DNA of 64,000 nt from Holophagales bacterium (GTDB lineage Bacteria; Acidobacteriota; Thermoanaerobaculia; Multivoradales; Multivoraceae). Positions 1 to 8,567 of the stretch are shown here, in pieces (within the stretch, counting starts at the first letter, position 1; the number at the start of each line of letters is the position of its first letter). Under the pieces are notes generated by a model. The model had not been told where the DNA came from and did not search any database. It worked only from the letters and a program-made list of their open reading frames with translations. The position numbers and the translations under genes were made by a program. The stretch is from contig VXZQ01000001.1 in the NCBI GenBank assembly GCA_009845425.1, forward strand, positions 258,363-322,362, written 5' to 3'.

Positions 1-1580
1 AAGAAGTCGAACGTGTCGAAAGCGGTGTGGTACTCGCCGCCTGAACCTTCGCCGCCGTAGCCGACATTCAGCGACGACACGCCGAGATGCTGCAGGAACG
101 GAGAGTAGTCCGAGCCCGATCCCAGGGCCGCGATCCGCAGTCGTCCCGAGGACTGGAGCCGCTCGTATTCCGTGCGGCTACCGTTGACCCGCCGGAACGC
201 GAGCAGGCGTTCGCCCACGCTGACACCTGTCTGTGGATCCTCGACTTCGCCGGCGACCTGGTTGACCAGGGTCTCGAGGGCGTGCGAGCCGCCCGCGCGC
301 AGGAAACCGCGGCTGTTCGAGTCCGAGTTGATGTAGACGGCCGCGTGCTCGCGCAGGGCCTCGGCGTGGTGCTCGGCCCACTCGGTCGAACCGAGCAGGC
401 CCGGTTCCTCGGCGTCCCAGGCGGCGTAGACGACCGTGCGCCGCGGCGGGAGGCCTTCCCGGGCCAGCCGTCCGAGCGCCTTCGCCTCGGCCATCAGGCC
501 GACCAGGCCGCTGATCGGATCCCGGGCGCCGATCACCCAGGCGTCGTGGTGGTTGCCCCGCAGGATCCACTGGTCCGGCCTCTCCGTGCCCGGCATGCGG
601 GCGATCACGTTGTGCGCCGGCGCCAGACTCCAGTCGAACTCGAGCTGGAGCCGCACCCGGGCGGGACCCGGACCGATCCGGTAGGTGATCGGCAGACCGC
701 CCCGCCACGCGCCCGGCGCGGTTTCGCCCCCCAGTGCCTCTAGCAGCGGCTGAGCGTCCCGCCAGGCGATCGGCAGGACCGGGATCCGCATCAACGTGTC
801 CGCGTCCTCCCGCGTGAGCCGCGGCTCGCCTTCGACGGCGCCCCGCATCGGCGTCAGCGGATCGCCCGGACGGAGCGGAAGGTCGAGCACCGAACCCCGC
901 TGCACGGCGGTCGAGTGCTTGAACGAGCCGTCCGGATACCCGGCGCCCTGGCTGTAGCCGTCGTCGCCCGGGTCGTTGAAGATGAGGCATCCGATCGCAC
1001 CGCGCTCGTAGGCGACCTTCGGCTTGATCCCGCGCCAGGAGCCCCCGTAGCGGACGATCACGATCTTCCCCCGGACGTCGATGCCCAGCCGCTCGAGCAC
1101 CTCGTAGTCCTCGGGCACGCCCCGGTTCACGTAGACCAGCTCCCCGGTGACGTCGCCGTCGGCCGAGAAGGCGTTGAAGGGCGGCAACCCTTCGGCCACC
1201 GCGACCTCCGCGGTGCCGTCGCCCGCCGCCGGCTCCTCGACGAGCGAGGCCTCGAACCGTGTCGGCTCCAGCAGGGTCAGCGACCGCAGCCGCGGGGTCG
1301 GGAAGAGAACGTCGAAGGTCTCGATCTCGGCTTCGAAGCCCCACTCCCTGAACCGCTCCACCATCCAGCGCGCGTTCGCTTCCGTCTGCGGCGCCCCGGC
1401 ATGATGCGGCCGCGGGGTCATCAGCCGGTTCCACTCGAGCAGCTCGTCCGCGACGATCCAATCGTCCGCCCGCTGCTCCATCTGGCGCTGCGCCTCGACG
1501 AGGTCGGGATGGAATCCGATCAGCTCCTGGGCGCCGGCCGGAGCCGCGACAAGGACGAAGGCCAGCAGCAACTGTCTCAC
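1..1580 (-). CDS. M28B zinc carboxypeptidase, glutamate carboxypeptidase II-like (3' end outside window)
   Basis: Exported metallopeptidase of the glutamate carboxypeptidase II/transferrin-receptor-like family. About 526 codons are visible; the C-terminal dimerisation domain (roughly the last 200 residues in this family) lies off the left edge. I chose the GTG at 1580: it follows the folD stop by one base and opens a signal peptide (hydrophobic LLLAFVLVAAPAGA, then AQ). A protease-associated (PA) domain covers about residues 140-240. The catalytic domain has every expected zinc ligand: H344 in GNHHDAW, D354 in ARDPISG, the E391/E392 pair in AAWDAEEPGLLG, D420 in INSDSNSRG and a late His in EYHTAF near the edge. 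It probably trims peptides or gamma-glutamyl conjugates in the periplasm. It is the last visible gene of a translationally coupled operon with folD and nitrile hydratase; no functional link is evident. Confidence 0.88.
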   Translation of the reverse strand, partial: MRQLLLAFVLVAAPAGAQELIGFHPDLVEAQRQMEQRADDWIVADELLEWNRLMTPRPHHAGAPQTEANARWMVERFREWGFEAEIETFDVLFPTPRLRSLTLLEPTRFEASLVEEPAAGDGTAEVAVAEGLPPFNAFSADGDVTGELVYVNRGVPEDYEVLERLGIDVRGKIVIVRYGGSWRGIKPKVAYERGAIGCLIFNDPGDDGYSQGAGYPDGSFKHSTAVQRGSVLDLPLRPGDPLTPMRGAVEGEPRLTREDADTLMRIPVLPIAWRDAQPLLEALGGETAPGAWRGGLPITYRIGPGPARVRLQLEFDWSLAPAHNVIARMPGTERPDQWILRGNHHDAWVIGARDPISGLVGLMAEAKALGRLAREGLPPRRTVVYAAWDAEEPGLLGSTEWAEHHAEALREHAAVYINSDSNSRGFLRAGGSHALETLVNQVAGEVEDPQTGVSVGERLLAFRRVNGSRTEYERLQSSGRLRIAALGSGSDYSPFLQHLGVSSLNVGYGGEGSGGEYHTAFDTFDF

Positions 1581-1581
1581 T

Positions 1582-2439
1582 TCACGCCCCACGATCCGCC
1601 GCCGCCAGCACCGTGTTCCGAAGCAGCATCGCAACCGTCGTCGGACCCACGCCGCCGAGCCGCGGTGTGATCCAGCTCGCCACCTCGCCAACGGACTCGT
1701 CGACGTCGGGCAGGAGCTTCCTGCCCTCCCAACTGATGCCGCCGCTGACGACGACGGCGCCCGGCTTGATCATCTCCGGTTTCACGAAGCGCGGCACGCC
1801 GAGCGCTGCGACCACGATGTCGGCGCGGCGCGTGAACGGTGTCACGTCCCTGGCGCCCGTATGCACGACCGTGATCACGGCGTTCGCGCCGGGCTGCTTG
1901 AGGGTGAGCAGCAGCGCGAGCGGACGGCCCAGAGTGGGCCCCCGGCCCAGGACGACCACCTCACGACCGCCGATGTCGATCCCGTAGTGCATCAGCATCG
2001 CCTGGATGCCCGCCGGAGTGCACGGCACCGGGCCCTTCTCCTGCAGCACCAGCTTGCCGAGGTTCACCGGATGCAGACCATCCGCGTCCTTCTTCGGGTC
2101 CATGCGGGCGAGAGCTTCGTTGAAGTCGAAGCCGGAAGGCACCGGGTGCTGGATGATGTAGGCGTCGACTTCGGGGTCCTCGTTGAAACGGTCGACGGCG
2201 GCGAGCAGCGCCTCCTGGCCGGCGTCCGCCGACACCTGTTCGTGAAACGAAGCGACGCCGACCTCCTCGCAGGTCTCGTGCTTCTTGCGCACGTAGCCCG
2301 CGGATGCCGCGTCGTCACCGACCAGAATCGTGCCAAGGCCCGGCTTGACGCCCGTGGAGGCGAGTTCCTCGACCCGTTCCGCGACTTCCGCCAGCACGGC
2401 CTCGGCCACCGGTTGGCCTGCGAGAAGTTGAGCCGTCAT
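1582..2439 (-). CDS. folD: Bifunctional methylenetetrahydrofolate dehydrogenase/cyclohydrolase FolD
   Basis: Interconverts 5,10-methylene-THF, 5,10-methenyl-THF and 10-formyl-THF in the cytoplasm. The 285 residues match the usual length. The catalytic pair Y49 and K53 is present in GYVRKKHE, and D120 lies in KDADGLHPVN. The C-terminal VGPTTVAMLLRNT matches the family signature. Several motifs diverge: QHPVPSG where QLPLP is usual, GRGPTLGRP where GRSxxVGxP is usual, and VSGGISWEG where DVGIN is usual. The fold is clear, but cofactor preference may differ. The ATG at 2439 overlaps the stop of the nitrile hydratase activator (ATGA), so folD is translationally coupled to the hydratase genes. A longer reading upstream would only re-read that gene. 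Confidence 0.9.
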   Translation of the reverse strand: MTAQLLAGQPVAEAVLAEVAERVEELASTGVKPGLGTILVGDDAASAGYVRKKHETCEEVGVASFHEQVSADAGQEALLAAVDRFNEDPEVDAYIIQHPVPSGFDFNEALARMDPKKDADGLHPVNLGKLVLQEKGPVPCTPAGIQAMLMHYGIDIGGREVVVLGRGPTLGRPLALLLTLKQPGANAVITVVHTGARDVTPFTRRADIVVAALGVPRFVKPEMIKPGAVVVSGGISWEGRKLLPDVDESVGEVASWITPRLGGVGPTTVAMLLRNTVLAAADRGA

Positions 2440-2819
2440 TCGTCGTTCTCCATCGAGTGTTCGTGGTGATGGTCGCGGTCGTGGCGGTGATCGTGGCCGT
2501 GAGGCCGGGCCGCGAACTGTCCGGTCAGGCGGTCGATCTCCGGCACCGCGACAAGCCCCGCCGCTTCGAGCGAGTCCTCGAGAGCCTCCTGCCAGCGCAG
2601 CCAGTAGCTCCACTCCTCGTCGCGAGCGGTTGCTTCCCAGGCAACGATCGCGCCGATCAATCGCCCGCGAAACGCCTCCCAGTCGAGGCGCCCGGCCTCC
2701 ACCAGGGCCATCGTCAGCCCGAACAGGCGGCTCTCCCAGGGCGCGCTGAACGCCAGTTCCCCGTTTTCGCGCGGAGGCGCGGCGGCACCGTCCTCATCCA
2801 GGCGGACAGGCAGGTTCAT
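2436..2819 (-). CDS. Nitrile hydratase activator/accessory protein with His-rich tail
   Basis: Small accessory protein (127 aa) of the nitrile hydratase activator type (P14K/NhlE-like), which helps load the metal into the alpha subunit. The core has the family pattern: [16 protein letters not shown], then an [14 protein letters not shown] segment, then a tryptophan-rich [13 protein letters not shown] helix. The C-terminus carries a histidine/aspartate run (residues about 107-122, [15 protein letters not shown]), a plausible cobalt-holding tail that fits the cobalt-type alpha subunit next door. The ATG at 2819 overlaps the alpha-subunit stop (ATGA), and the stop overlaps folD. Metal delivery is family knowledge; the tail's role is inference. 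Confidence 0.85.
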   Translation of the reverse strand: MNLPVRLDEDGAAAPPRENGELAFSAPWESRLFGLTMALVEAGRLDWEAFRGRLIGAIVAWEATARDEEWSYWLRWQEALEDSLEAAGLVAVPEIDRLTGQFAARPHGHDHRHDRDHHHEHSMENDE

Positions 2820-3397
2820 CTCGTCCGCTGGAGTCGCTCGACGCCGATCATCGAATCGCGGGTGACGAGGTCGGTCAGCTCCTCCGCGCCCAGGCCGTCC
2901 GTGCCCTCCGGCCGCTGCGGCAGGACCATGTAGCGGACCTCGGCGCTGGAATCCCAGACCCGCACTTCGACGTCCGGGGACAGGTCGAGCCCCAACTCTG
3001 CCAGGAGCCGACGCGGTTCCCGCACCGCGCGCGACCGGTAGGCGGGCGACTTGTACCAGGCCGGCGGCAGTCCGAGCACCGCCCACGGATAGCACGAACA
3101 GAGCGTGCAAACGATCAGGTTGTGGACGGACTCCGTGTTCTCCTTGACCACCAGACGGGCGACGTGGGCGTCCGTGTTGTCGCCGAAGCCCAATTCCCTG
3201 ATGGCGGGCATCCCGTCCTCGAGCAGCCGCGCCCTGAACTTCGGATCGGTCCAGGCCTTGGCCACCACCCGGGCGCCGCGCAGCGGCCCGATGTCCTGCT
3301 CGTAGCGTTCGACCAAGGCGTCGACGGCCGCGGACTTGACCAGCCCCTTCTCCACCAGCAGCGTCTCGATCGCCTCGGTGCGTAGTGCCATCGTCAT
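2816..3397 (-). CDS. nthA: Nitrile hydratase alpha subunit, cobalt type
   Basis: Catalytic subunit converting nitriles to amides. The 193 residues carry the metal-binding claw CTLCSC at C97-T98-L99-C100-S101-C102. Threonine at the second position marks the cobalt class, where the iron class has serine; two of the cysteines would be oxidised in the mature enzyme. The flanking [21 protein letters not shown] is typical of the family. Thiocyanate hydrolase gamma uses the same claw, but the beta subunit here is a normal nitrile hydratase beta. The ATG at 3397 overlaps the beta stop and has a GGAGG site 7 bases upstream. Gene order is beta, alpha, activator. Confidence 0.93.
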   Translation of the reverse strand: MTMALRTEAIETLLVEKGLVKSAAVDALVERYEQDIGPLRGARVVAKAWTDPKFRARLLEDGMPAIRELGFGDNTDAHVARLVVKENTESVHNLIVCTLCSCYPWAVLGLPPAWYKSPAYRSRAVREPRRLLAELGLDLSPDVEVRVWDSSAEVRYMVLPQRPEGTDGLGAEELTDLVTRDSMIGVERLQRTR

Positions 3398-3987
3398 TCG
3401 AGAACCTCCAGGTACGGCTCGAACAGATCGATGTAGACCGTGGCGGCGGCTTCCGCCTCCTCGCCCCAGAGCTCCCGGCTGTCGAAGGCGACGGTGTAGA
3501 GGTACTCCGGCGACTCGCCCCGGTCGTCCGCGTTCGTGTCGGGATAGACGCAGGCCGGATGGACCTCGGCGATCACTCCCCTCCGATCGCGGGCGTAGCC
3601 GGGCAGCCGCGTGTGCCCCTGCGGGTGCCGGTTCCAGGTGCGCACCGCGTCGCCGACCGCGAACCGGGCCTCGCGATCGACCTCGCGCACAACCGAGCCC
3701 ACGTGATCGGGCCGCTCGACCGCCGCGTCGCCGCCCAGCCGCTCGGCCGCCAGCGTCTCGAGCGCGTAGAGCCAGCGGCCGTAGTAGCCGTCCGCAAGGT
3801 AGCGGTCCGCCGGCATCCGCTCGACCGCATGACGGAAGGCGTCGAGGTTCGCCAGGCCGGCTCCGATAGCGTAGCCCGCCAGGGCGCAGACCCGGCCCTG
3901 CCAGGCCTCCGGGAACAGGGCCTCGTCCGGACGCCGGTCCACGGCGCCGAAGCCGTGCATCCCGCCCATGTCGTGGATTCCGTTCAT
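3394..3987 (-). CDS. nthB: Nitrile hydratase beta subunit
   Basis: Structural partner of the alpha subunit. The start [14 protein letters not shown] is the classic beta N-terminus. The C-terminal SH3-like part has the family strings [28 protein letters not shown] and ELWG. At 197 residues it is slightly shorter than many beta subunits (about 220) but shows no break. It is the first gene of the operon beta-alpha-activator-folD-M28 peptidase. Its start lies 44 bases from the divergent aminotransferase gene, so the promoters of the two units must share that short gap. Confidence 0.92.
   Translation of the reverse strand: MNGIHDMGGMHGFGAVDRRPDEALFPEAWQGRVCALAGYAIGAGLANLDAFRHAVERMPADRYLADGYYGRWLYALETLAAERLGGDAAVERPDHVGSVVREVDREARFAVGDAVRTWNRHPQGHTRLPGYARDRRGVIAEVHPACVYPDTNADDRGESPEYLYTVAFDSRELWGEEAEAAATVYIDLFEPYLEVLE
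3405..3409 (-). promoter_or_regulatory. Shine-Dalgarno site for nthA
   Basis: GGAGG on the minus strand, 7 bases before the alpha-subunit ATG at 3397 and inside the last codons of the beta gene. It supports the ATG that overlaps the beta stop over the internal ATG two codons later. Confidence 0.65.
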
Positions 3988-4031
3988 GTTCCTGAGGCGG
4001 GCGCGAGTGTACTAGGGGCTATTCTCAAGCC

Positions 4032-5447
4032 ATGGACACTGCCGATTCCCAATCGACCGCGGGCACGGGCCTGGCGCACGCTCACGACTACCCGTTCCTG
4101 GGTCAGGGCAGGGCTCCGCTTGAGGTGGCGTCCGCCGAGGGCTGCTACATGATCACGCCGACCGGCCGGCGGATCCTCGACGCCGCAGGAGGCGCGATCG
4201 TCTCGAACATCGGGCACGGGCGGCGGGAGGTGGGGGAGGCCTACGCGCAGGCCGCGGCGCAGACCGACTACATCGTGCCTCCCTTCGCGACCCCCGCGCG
4301 AGCGGAGCTGGTCCACCGCATGCGGACCCGCTGGCTGCCCGGCGACATCAACCGGGTCCTGTTCGCGAGCGGCGGCTCCGAGGCGATGGACCTGGCGATC
4401 CGGTTCGCGCGCCAGCACCATCTGTCCGCCGGGCGTCCCGAGCGCTGGCGGGTGTTCGGGCGCCAGCTCTCCTACCACGGAGCCACGATGGCGACGCTCG
4501 CCGTGGGCGGACACAACGGCCGCCGGGCGGGCTTCGAGCCCTGGCTGGTCGACGAGCAGACCGACCAGCCGCGGCCACCGGCGCACTACTGCATGCGCTG
4601 CCCGCTCGGCAAGGAGTATCCCGGCTGCGACATCGCCTGCGCCGACGAAGTGGAGCGCGTGTTCGAGGAGATCGGCCCGGAAGAGATCGCGGCCTTCGTC
4701 GTCGAGCCGATCGTCGGCTCGAACGCCGGAGCGCTCGTGCCTCCCGGCGACTACCTGGAGAGGGTCGCCCGGATCTGCAGGCGACACGGCATCCTGCTGA
4801 TCGCCGACGAGGTGATGACCGGCTACGGCCGGACCGGCCGCAAGTTCGGTGTCGACCACTGGGACGTCGTGCCCGACATCCTGGTCGGCGGCAAGGGGTT
4901 GACCGGCGGCTACGCGCCCCTGGTCGCGATCTGCGCCCGCGACGAGGTCACGGCGCCCATCGCGGAGGCGGGGGACTCCGTCATGTTCTTCACCTACGGC
5001 GCCCACTCGCCCGCCTGCGCCGCGGCCAGCGAAGTGCTGCGCATCCTCGAGGACGAGGAACTCGTCGAACGCGCCGCCACCGTCGGCGCCGTGCTCGGCG
5101 AACGCCTGCGGGAGACCTTCGCCGATCATCCCCACGTCGCCGAGGTCCGCGGCCGCGGTCTGCTCTACGGCATCGAGATCGTCCAGGACCGCGAGACGCT
5201 GGAGCCGTTCCCGGCCGAACTCTCGCTGGTCAACGCCGTCGTGGCGGCCGGCCTGTCGATGGACGTCTTCTTCTACCCCGGCGGCAACGACCCGGCGCGC
5301 GATGTCGTCTGCCTGGGCCCGCCCTTCATCCTCGGCGAGGAGGAGATCGAGAAGATCGTCACCGTCCTGCCGAAAGCGATCGACAGCGCGATCGCCCGAA
5401 AGGCGCCGGCGCCGTCCCTGCTGGGGCCGCCGGTGTGCTGTGACTAG
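4032..5447 (+). CDS. Class-III PLP-dependent aminotransferase
   Basis: Fold-type I transaminase of the class-III (omega/ornithine-type) family, 471 aa. Motifs: SGGSEAMDLA near residues 113-122 (phosphate binding), SYHG at 147-150, ADEVMTGYGRTG near 258-269, and the Schiff-base lysine K288 in GGKGLTGGYAPL. Between the large-domain halves is a cysteine-bearing HYCMRCPLG segment, seen in a subgroup annotated only as 'aspartate aminotransferase family'. The substrate is unknown: omega-amino acid, beta-alanine or taurine pyruvate aminotransferases are all possible. It converges on a ThDP enzyme whose stop codon lies three bases beyond its own. Taurine catabolism pairs an aminotransferase with a ThDP enzyme, but that ThDP enzyme does not look like Xsc. 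Confidence 0.88.
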   Translation: MDTADSQSTAGTGLAHAHDYPFLGQGRAPLEVASAEGCYMITPTGRRILDAAGGAIVSNIGHGRREVGEAYAQAAAQTDYIVPPFATPARAELVHRMRTRWLPGDINRVLFASGGSEAMDLAIRFARQHHLSAGRPERWRVFGRQLSYHGATMATLAVGGHNGRRAGFEPWLVDEQTDQPRPPAHYCMRCPLGKEYPGCDIACADEVERVFEEIGPEEIAAFVVEPIVGSNAGALVPPGDYLERVARICRRHGILLIADEVMTGYGRTGRKFGVDHWDVVPDILVGGKGLTGGYAPLVAICARDEVTAPIAEAGDSVMFFTYGAHSPACAAASEVLRILEDEELVERAATVGAVLGERLRETFADHPHVAEVRGRGLLYGIEIVQDRETLEPFPAELSLVNAVVAAGLSMDVFFYPGGNDPARDVVCLGPPFILGEEEIEKIVTVLPKAIDSAIARKAPAPSLLGPPVCCD

Positions 5448-5455
5448 GCCCTAGT
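5443..5455. other. Perfect 13-bp palindrome holding both convergent stop codons
   Basis: ACTAGG-C-CCTAGT. It contains the TAG of the aminotransferase gene (5445-5447) and, on the other strand, the TAG of the ThDP enzyme gene (5451-5453). It is too short and lacks a T-run, so I do not call it a terminator. Confidence 0.5.
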
Positions 5456-7091
5456 AGCTGGAGATTCCGATCTCCTTCTCGGTGATGAACTCCAGCAGGG
5501 CCGGCGTGCCCGACTCGGTCGCCGCGATGCCGCGGCGGATCGCCGGGACGATCTCCGCGGGGTCGGTCACCCGCTCGCCATAGCCGCCGAAGGCCTTCGC
5601 CATGTCGGCGTAGTGCCCTGAGATATCCGTGCTGCGGTACTTCTCGGTCGCCACCTGCATGATCGGCAGTTCGATCGCCATCGAGAAGTTGTTGAAGAGG
5701 ATCGAGAGGATCGGCAGGCGTTCGCGGACCGCAGTCTCGAAGTCCATGCCGGTGAAGCCGATCGCGGCGTCGCCCCAGACGTTGATGCAGAGCTTGTCGG
5801 GCTGGGCGAGCTTGGCGCCCATCGCCAGGCCGAGGCCGTAGCCGAGCTGGGTCGTCTTGCCCCAGCCGATGTAGGAGAGCGGCGTCGTGCTGCGCCAGAA
5901 CGGTGAGATCTGGTCACGCGGCGAGCCGGCGTCGTGGGTGATGATCACGTTGTCGCGGTCGACCGTGTGCATCAGGTCCCAGAGCACGCGGTAGGGCGAG
6001 AGCGGCGTCCCGTCGGACTCGAGCTTCGGCATCCACTCGTCGAGCCAGCCGGAGCGGATCCGTTCGATCTCGGCCGGCACGGAGTCGGCCCGCGAGGCCG
6101 CGTGCGGCAGCGACTGCCCTTCCAGTTCCGCGATCAGGGCGGCCAGCGTCAGCTTCGCGTCGCCCGCCACAACGCATTCCGAGGCGACGTTCTTGTTCAA
6201 GTCGACCGGGTCAAGGGTCGCGTGCAGGTACTTCGCCTGCGGGTACTTGCCGAAGTAGATGCCGAACGCCGTGGTCGTGAAGCTGCAGCCGATGCCGAAG
6301 ATCACGTCGGCGGCACCCAGAAACTCGTGGACCGTCTTCGGCACCGCGCGGCCTCCCGAGCCGAGCGACAGGGGATGGTCCTCGTTGAAGGCGCTCTTGC
6401 CGCCCAGGCTGGTCGTGACCGGCGCGTTGAGCAGCTCCGCCAGGCGCCGCAGCTCGTCCCAGGCCTCGGCGTAGTGGACGCCCTGGCCCGCGTAGATGAC
6501 CGGCCGCTCGGCCGCCGCCAGCATCTCCGCGGCCTGACTCACCAGGTCCGGGTCGGGGCCGACGCGCACGGTGCCGCTCGGCCGGGGACCGAGATCGTCC
6601 GGCACGTCCTCGCCGAAGACATCCGCCGGTACTTCGACCATCACTGGACCAGGCCTGCCGGAACGGAGCTGGGTGAAGGCGCGGCGCATCACCTCGGGCA
6701 ACGCCTTGCCCATGCTGAGCGGCTCGCACCACTTCGTCACGTGCTGGAAGTTGGCCACCGCGTTGAAGTTCGGCGCCACGTGCATCGCCCGGCGGCTGTA
6801 CCCCATCGGCATGACCAGGATGGGCGCCGACTCGCCGTAGGCCTGGGCAACACCGCCGAAGGCGTTCTCGGTCCCGGGTCCGCTCTGCATCGTGAACACG
6901 CCGAGCTGTTTGCCCGAGCTCAGCCGGCTGACCGCGTCGGCCATGTGCAGGCCGATCCGCTCCTGGCGGACGATCACGGTGCGGATGTCCGCCACCGCCG
7001 CGGCCTCGATGATCGGGTTGACCGGGTAGGCGACGATGAACTCGACGCCCTCCCGCTTGAGGTACTCGGCGACGCCCTGGGCTACCTTCAC
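5451..7091 (-). CDS. Thiamine-diphosphate-dependent enzyme, acetolactate synthase large-subunit-like
   Basis: ThDP enzyme of the acetohydroxyacid synthase/pyruvate oxidase/benzoylformate decarboxylase superfamily, 546 aa. The N-terminal domain has the activating glutamate E44 in VRQERIGLHMADA. The central domain (about 190-330) includes PVIYAGQGVHYA. The C-terminal cofactor domain has the GDAAIGFTGMDFETA...NN metal and diphosphate motif. I chose the GTG at 7091, which has AGGAG 8 bases upstream; the open frame extends further, but into the divergent hydrolase gene. No regulatory-subunit gene is adjacent, which argues against a normal branched-chain acetolactate synthase. It is probably an oxo-acid decarboxylase, ligase or oxidase; the substrate is unknown. 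Confidence 0.85.
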   Translation of the reverse strand: MKVAQGVAEYLKREGVEFIVAYPVNPIIEAAAVADIRTVIVRQERIGLHMADAVSRLSSGKQLGVFTMQSGPGTENAFGGVAQAYGESAPILVMPMGYSRRAMHVAPNFNAVANFQHVTKWCEPLSMGKALPEVMRRAFTQLRSGRPGPVMVEVPADVFGEDVPDDLGPRPSGTVRVGPDPDLVSQAAEMLAAAERPVIYAGQGVHYAEAWDELRRLAELLNAPVTTSLGGKSAFNEDHPLSLGSGGRAVPKTVHEFLGAADVIFGIGCSFTTTAFGIYFGKYPQAKYLHATLDPVDLNKNVASECVVAGDAKLTLAALIAELEGQSLPHAASRADSVPAEIERIRSGWLDEWMPKLESDGTPLSPYRVLWDLMHTVDRDNVIITHDAGSPRDQISPFWRSTTPLSYIGWGKTTQLGYGLGLAMGAKLAQPDKLCINVWGDAAIGFTGMDFETAVRERLPILSILFNNFSMAIELPIMQVATEKYRSTDISGHYADMAKAFGGYGERVTDPAEIVPAIRRGIAATESGTPALLEFITEKEIGISSY

Positions 7092-7178
7092 GCTGGAACT
7101 CCTGAGATTCTGGGTGGGGAGAGGGGCGGCTACGATACCCGGAACCAGGAACGTCCCAGAAGCTGGAGGACCCAAGAG

Positions 7179-8567
7179 ATGGAAGACACCGCGAAGAGGA
7201 TCAGCCAGATGACGTTCGCAGCGATCGTGCTGGCGCTCGGCGCGGCCTTCGCGAGCGCGCAAGACGCGCCAACCCTGTCCGGGCCCATCACGGGCGGGGA
7301 ACGCGGCACGCCGTTCGGCGCGGTCAACGTGGCGGATCGCGGCTACCTGACCGAGGAGTACTTCCTCGAGGGCGAGGCGACCGCGTACGAACTCGCCTCC
7401 GGCACCCAGGGCGCGGACGGCCAGTGGAACACCCGGGCGTCCACCGACAAGGCGAACTTCAAGACCCGCCTGCTGGTGGTCCGGCCGCAAGAGGCGTCGG
7501 CATTCAACGGCACGGTCATCGTCTTCTGGCTCAACGTCACCGCCGGCTTCGAACTGGGTTCCGCCAGCGACGAGGCCCTGCGCGGCTATGCCTGGGTGGG
7601 CGTATCCGCGCAGAAGGTCGGTGTCCACGGCTTCCCCCAGAATCCCGGCGGACTCAAGGCGTGGGATCCGAAACGCTACGGCTCGCTCGAGCATCCCGGG
7701 GACGCCTACTCCTACGACATCTTCACCCAGGTCGCGAACGCCATCGGTCCGGAACGCGACCGGCAGGGGCTGGACCCAATGGGCGGCCTGGAGGTCGAGC
7801 GGCTGATCGCGGCCGGCGCTTCCCAGTCCGCCGCGCGGTTGCGCACCTACATCAACGGCGTCCACGCGCTGACGGAGGTGTTCGACGGCTACCTGCCGTT
7901 CATCGACTTCGGCGGCGTCGTGCCGTTCGCGTCCGAGCGTGGCGGGGGACGCCGGGGACGCAGCCTCGCCTCGATCCGATCCGACCTTGATGTCCCGGTC
8001 ATCGTCGTGAACTCGGAGACCGAGCTGACCAGCTACTACTCCGTACGCGAAGAGGACTCGGCCCGCTTCCGCCTCTGGGAGGTGGCGGGGACGTCGCACG
8101 TATCCGCGGCGAGACCGAAGGAGCGCACCGTCGAAGGCTCCAATTGGCTGTCCTACACGCCCGTGTACCAGGCCGCGATCAGGCACCTGCACCGCTGGAT
8201 CACGGACGGTGTCGAACCACCGAGCATGCCGCGCGTCGAGATGAAGGCCGGCGATCCCAATCCCGAGGTCGTCCGGGACGAGCACGGCAACGCCAGGGGC
8301 GGCATCCGCCTGCCGGAGCTCGAAGCGCCGACCGCCTCGCACAGCGGCTTCGGAACGCAGAGGGAAGGGACGCGGTTCGGGTTCCTGTACGGCACCGCGA
8401 CCGATTTCGACAGCGAACAGCTAGCGGCCCTGTACCCGGACAGCCAGCACTATCTCGATGCCTGGAACACGGCACTGGACCGTTCGATCGAGCAGGGCAT
8501 GATCCTGCCCGAGGACGCGCCAGCGATGCGGCAGCGGACTGCGGCCTGGGCGGCGCGGCTCGACTAG
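7179..8567 (+). CDS. Exported alpha/beta-hydrolase domain-containing protein
   Basis: Secreted or periplasmic protein, 462 aa, of the 'alpha/beta hydrolase domain-containing' family (Abhydrolase_10-like). A signal peptide is clear (MTFAAIVLALGAAFASAQ, near residues 10-28). The likely nucleophile region is IAAGASQSAARLRTYIN, a GxSQS elbow rather than GxSxG, usual for this family. A histidine in AGTSHVSAA may complete the triad. The ATG at 7179 has GGAGGA at 7165-7170. Its stop TAG overlaps the stop of the convergent epimerase gene through a shared CTAG. Esterase or lactonase activity is plausible but not shown. Confidence 0.78.
   Translation: MEDTAKRISQMTFAAIVLALGAAFASAQDAPTLSGPITGGERGTPFGAVNVADRGYLTEEYFLEGEATAYELASGTQGADGQWNTRASTDKANFKTRLLVVRPQEASAFNGTVIVFWLNVTAGFELGSASDEALRGYAWVGVSAQKVGVHGFPQNPGGLKAWDPKRYGSLEHPGDAYSYDIFTQVANAIGPERDRQGLDPMGGLEVERLIAAGASQSAARLRTYINGVHALTEVFDGYLPFIDFGGVVPFASERGGGRRGRSLASIRSDLDVPVIVVNSETELTSYYSVREEDSARFRLWEVAGTSHVSAARPKERTVEGSNWLSYTPVYQAAIRHLHRWITDGVEPPSMPRVEMKAGDPNPEVVRDEHGNARGGIRLPELEAPTASHSGFGTQREGTRFGFLYGTATDFDSEQLAALYPDSQHYLDAWNTALDRSIEQGMILPEDAPAMRQRTAAWAARLD

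Noticed and set aside
178..1461. Minus-strand 427-aa frame within the M28 peptidase
   Set aside because: Arg/Gly/Ala-rich out-of-frame reading of a gene that shows all zinc ligands in the other frame.
3984..5135. Minus-strand 383-aa frame opposite the aminotransferase
   Set aside because: Shadow; the aminotransferase has its lysine and cofactor motifs.
4032..7091. Taurine degradation pair (aminotransferase plus sulfoacetaldehyde acetyltransferase)
   Set aside because: The ThDP enzyme's length and N-terminal motifs do not resemble Xsc, and the genes converge rather than share an operon.
5934..7178. Long plus-strand open frame ahead of the exported hydrolase gene, giving an 877-aa reading
   Set aside because: It is antisense to the ThDP enzyme gene, shows no domain, and the real gene starts at 7179 with a signal peptide and GGAGGA site.
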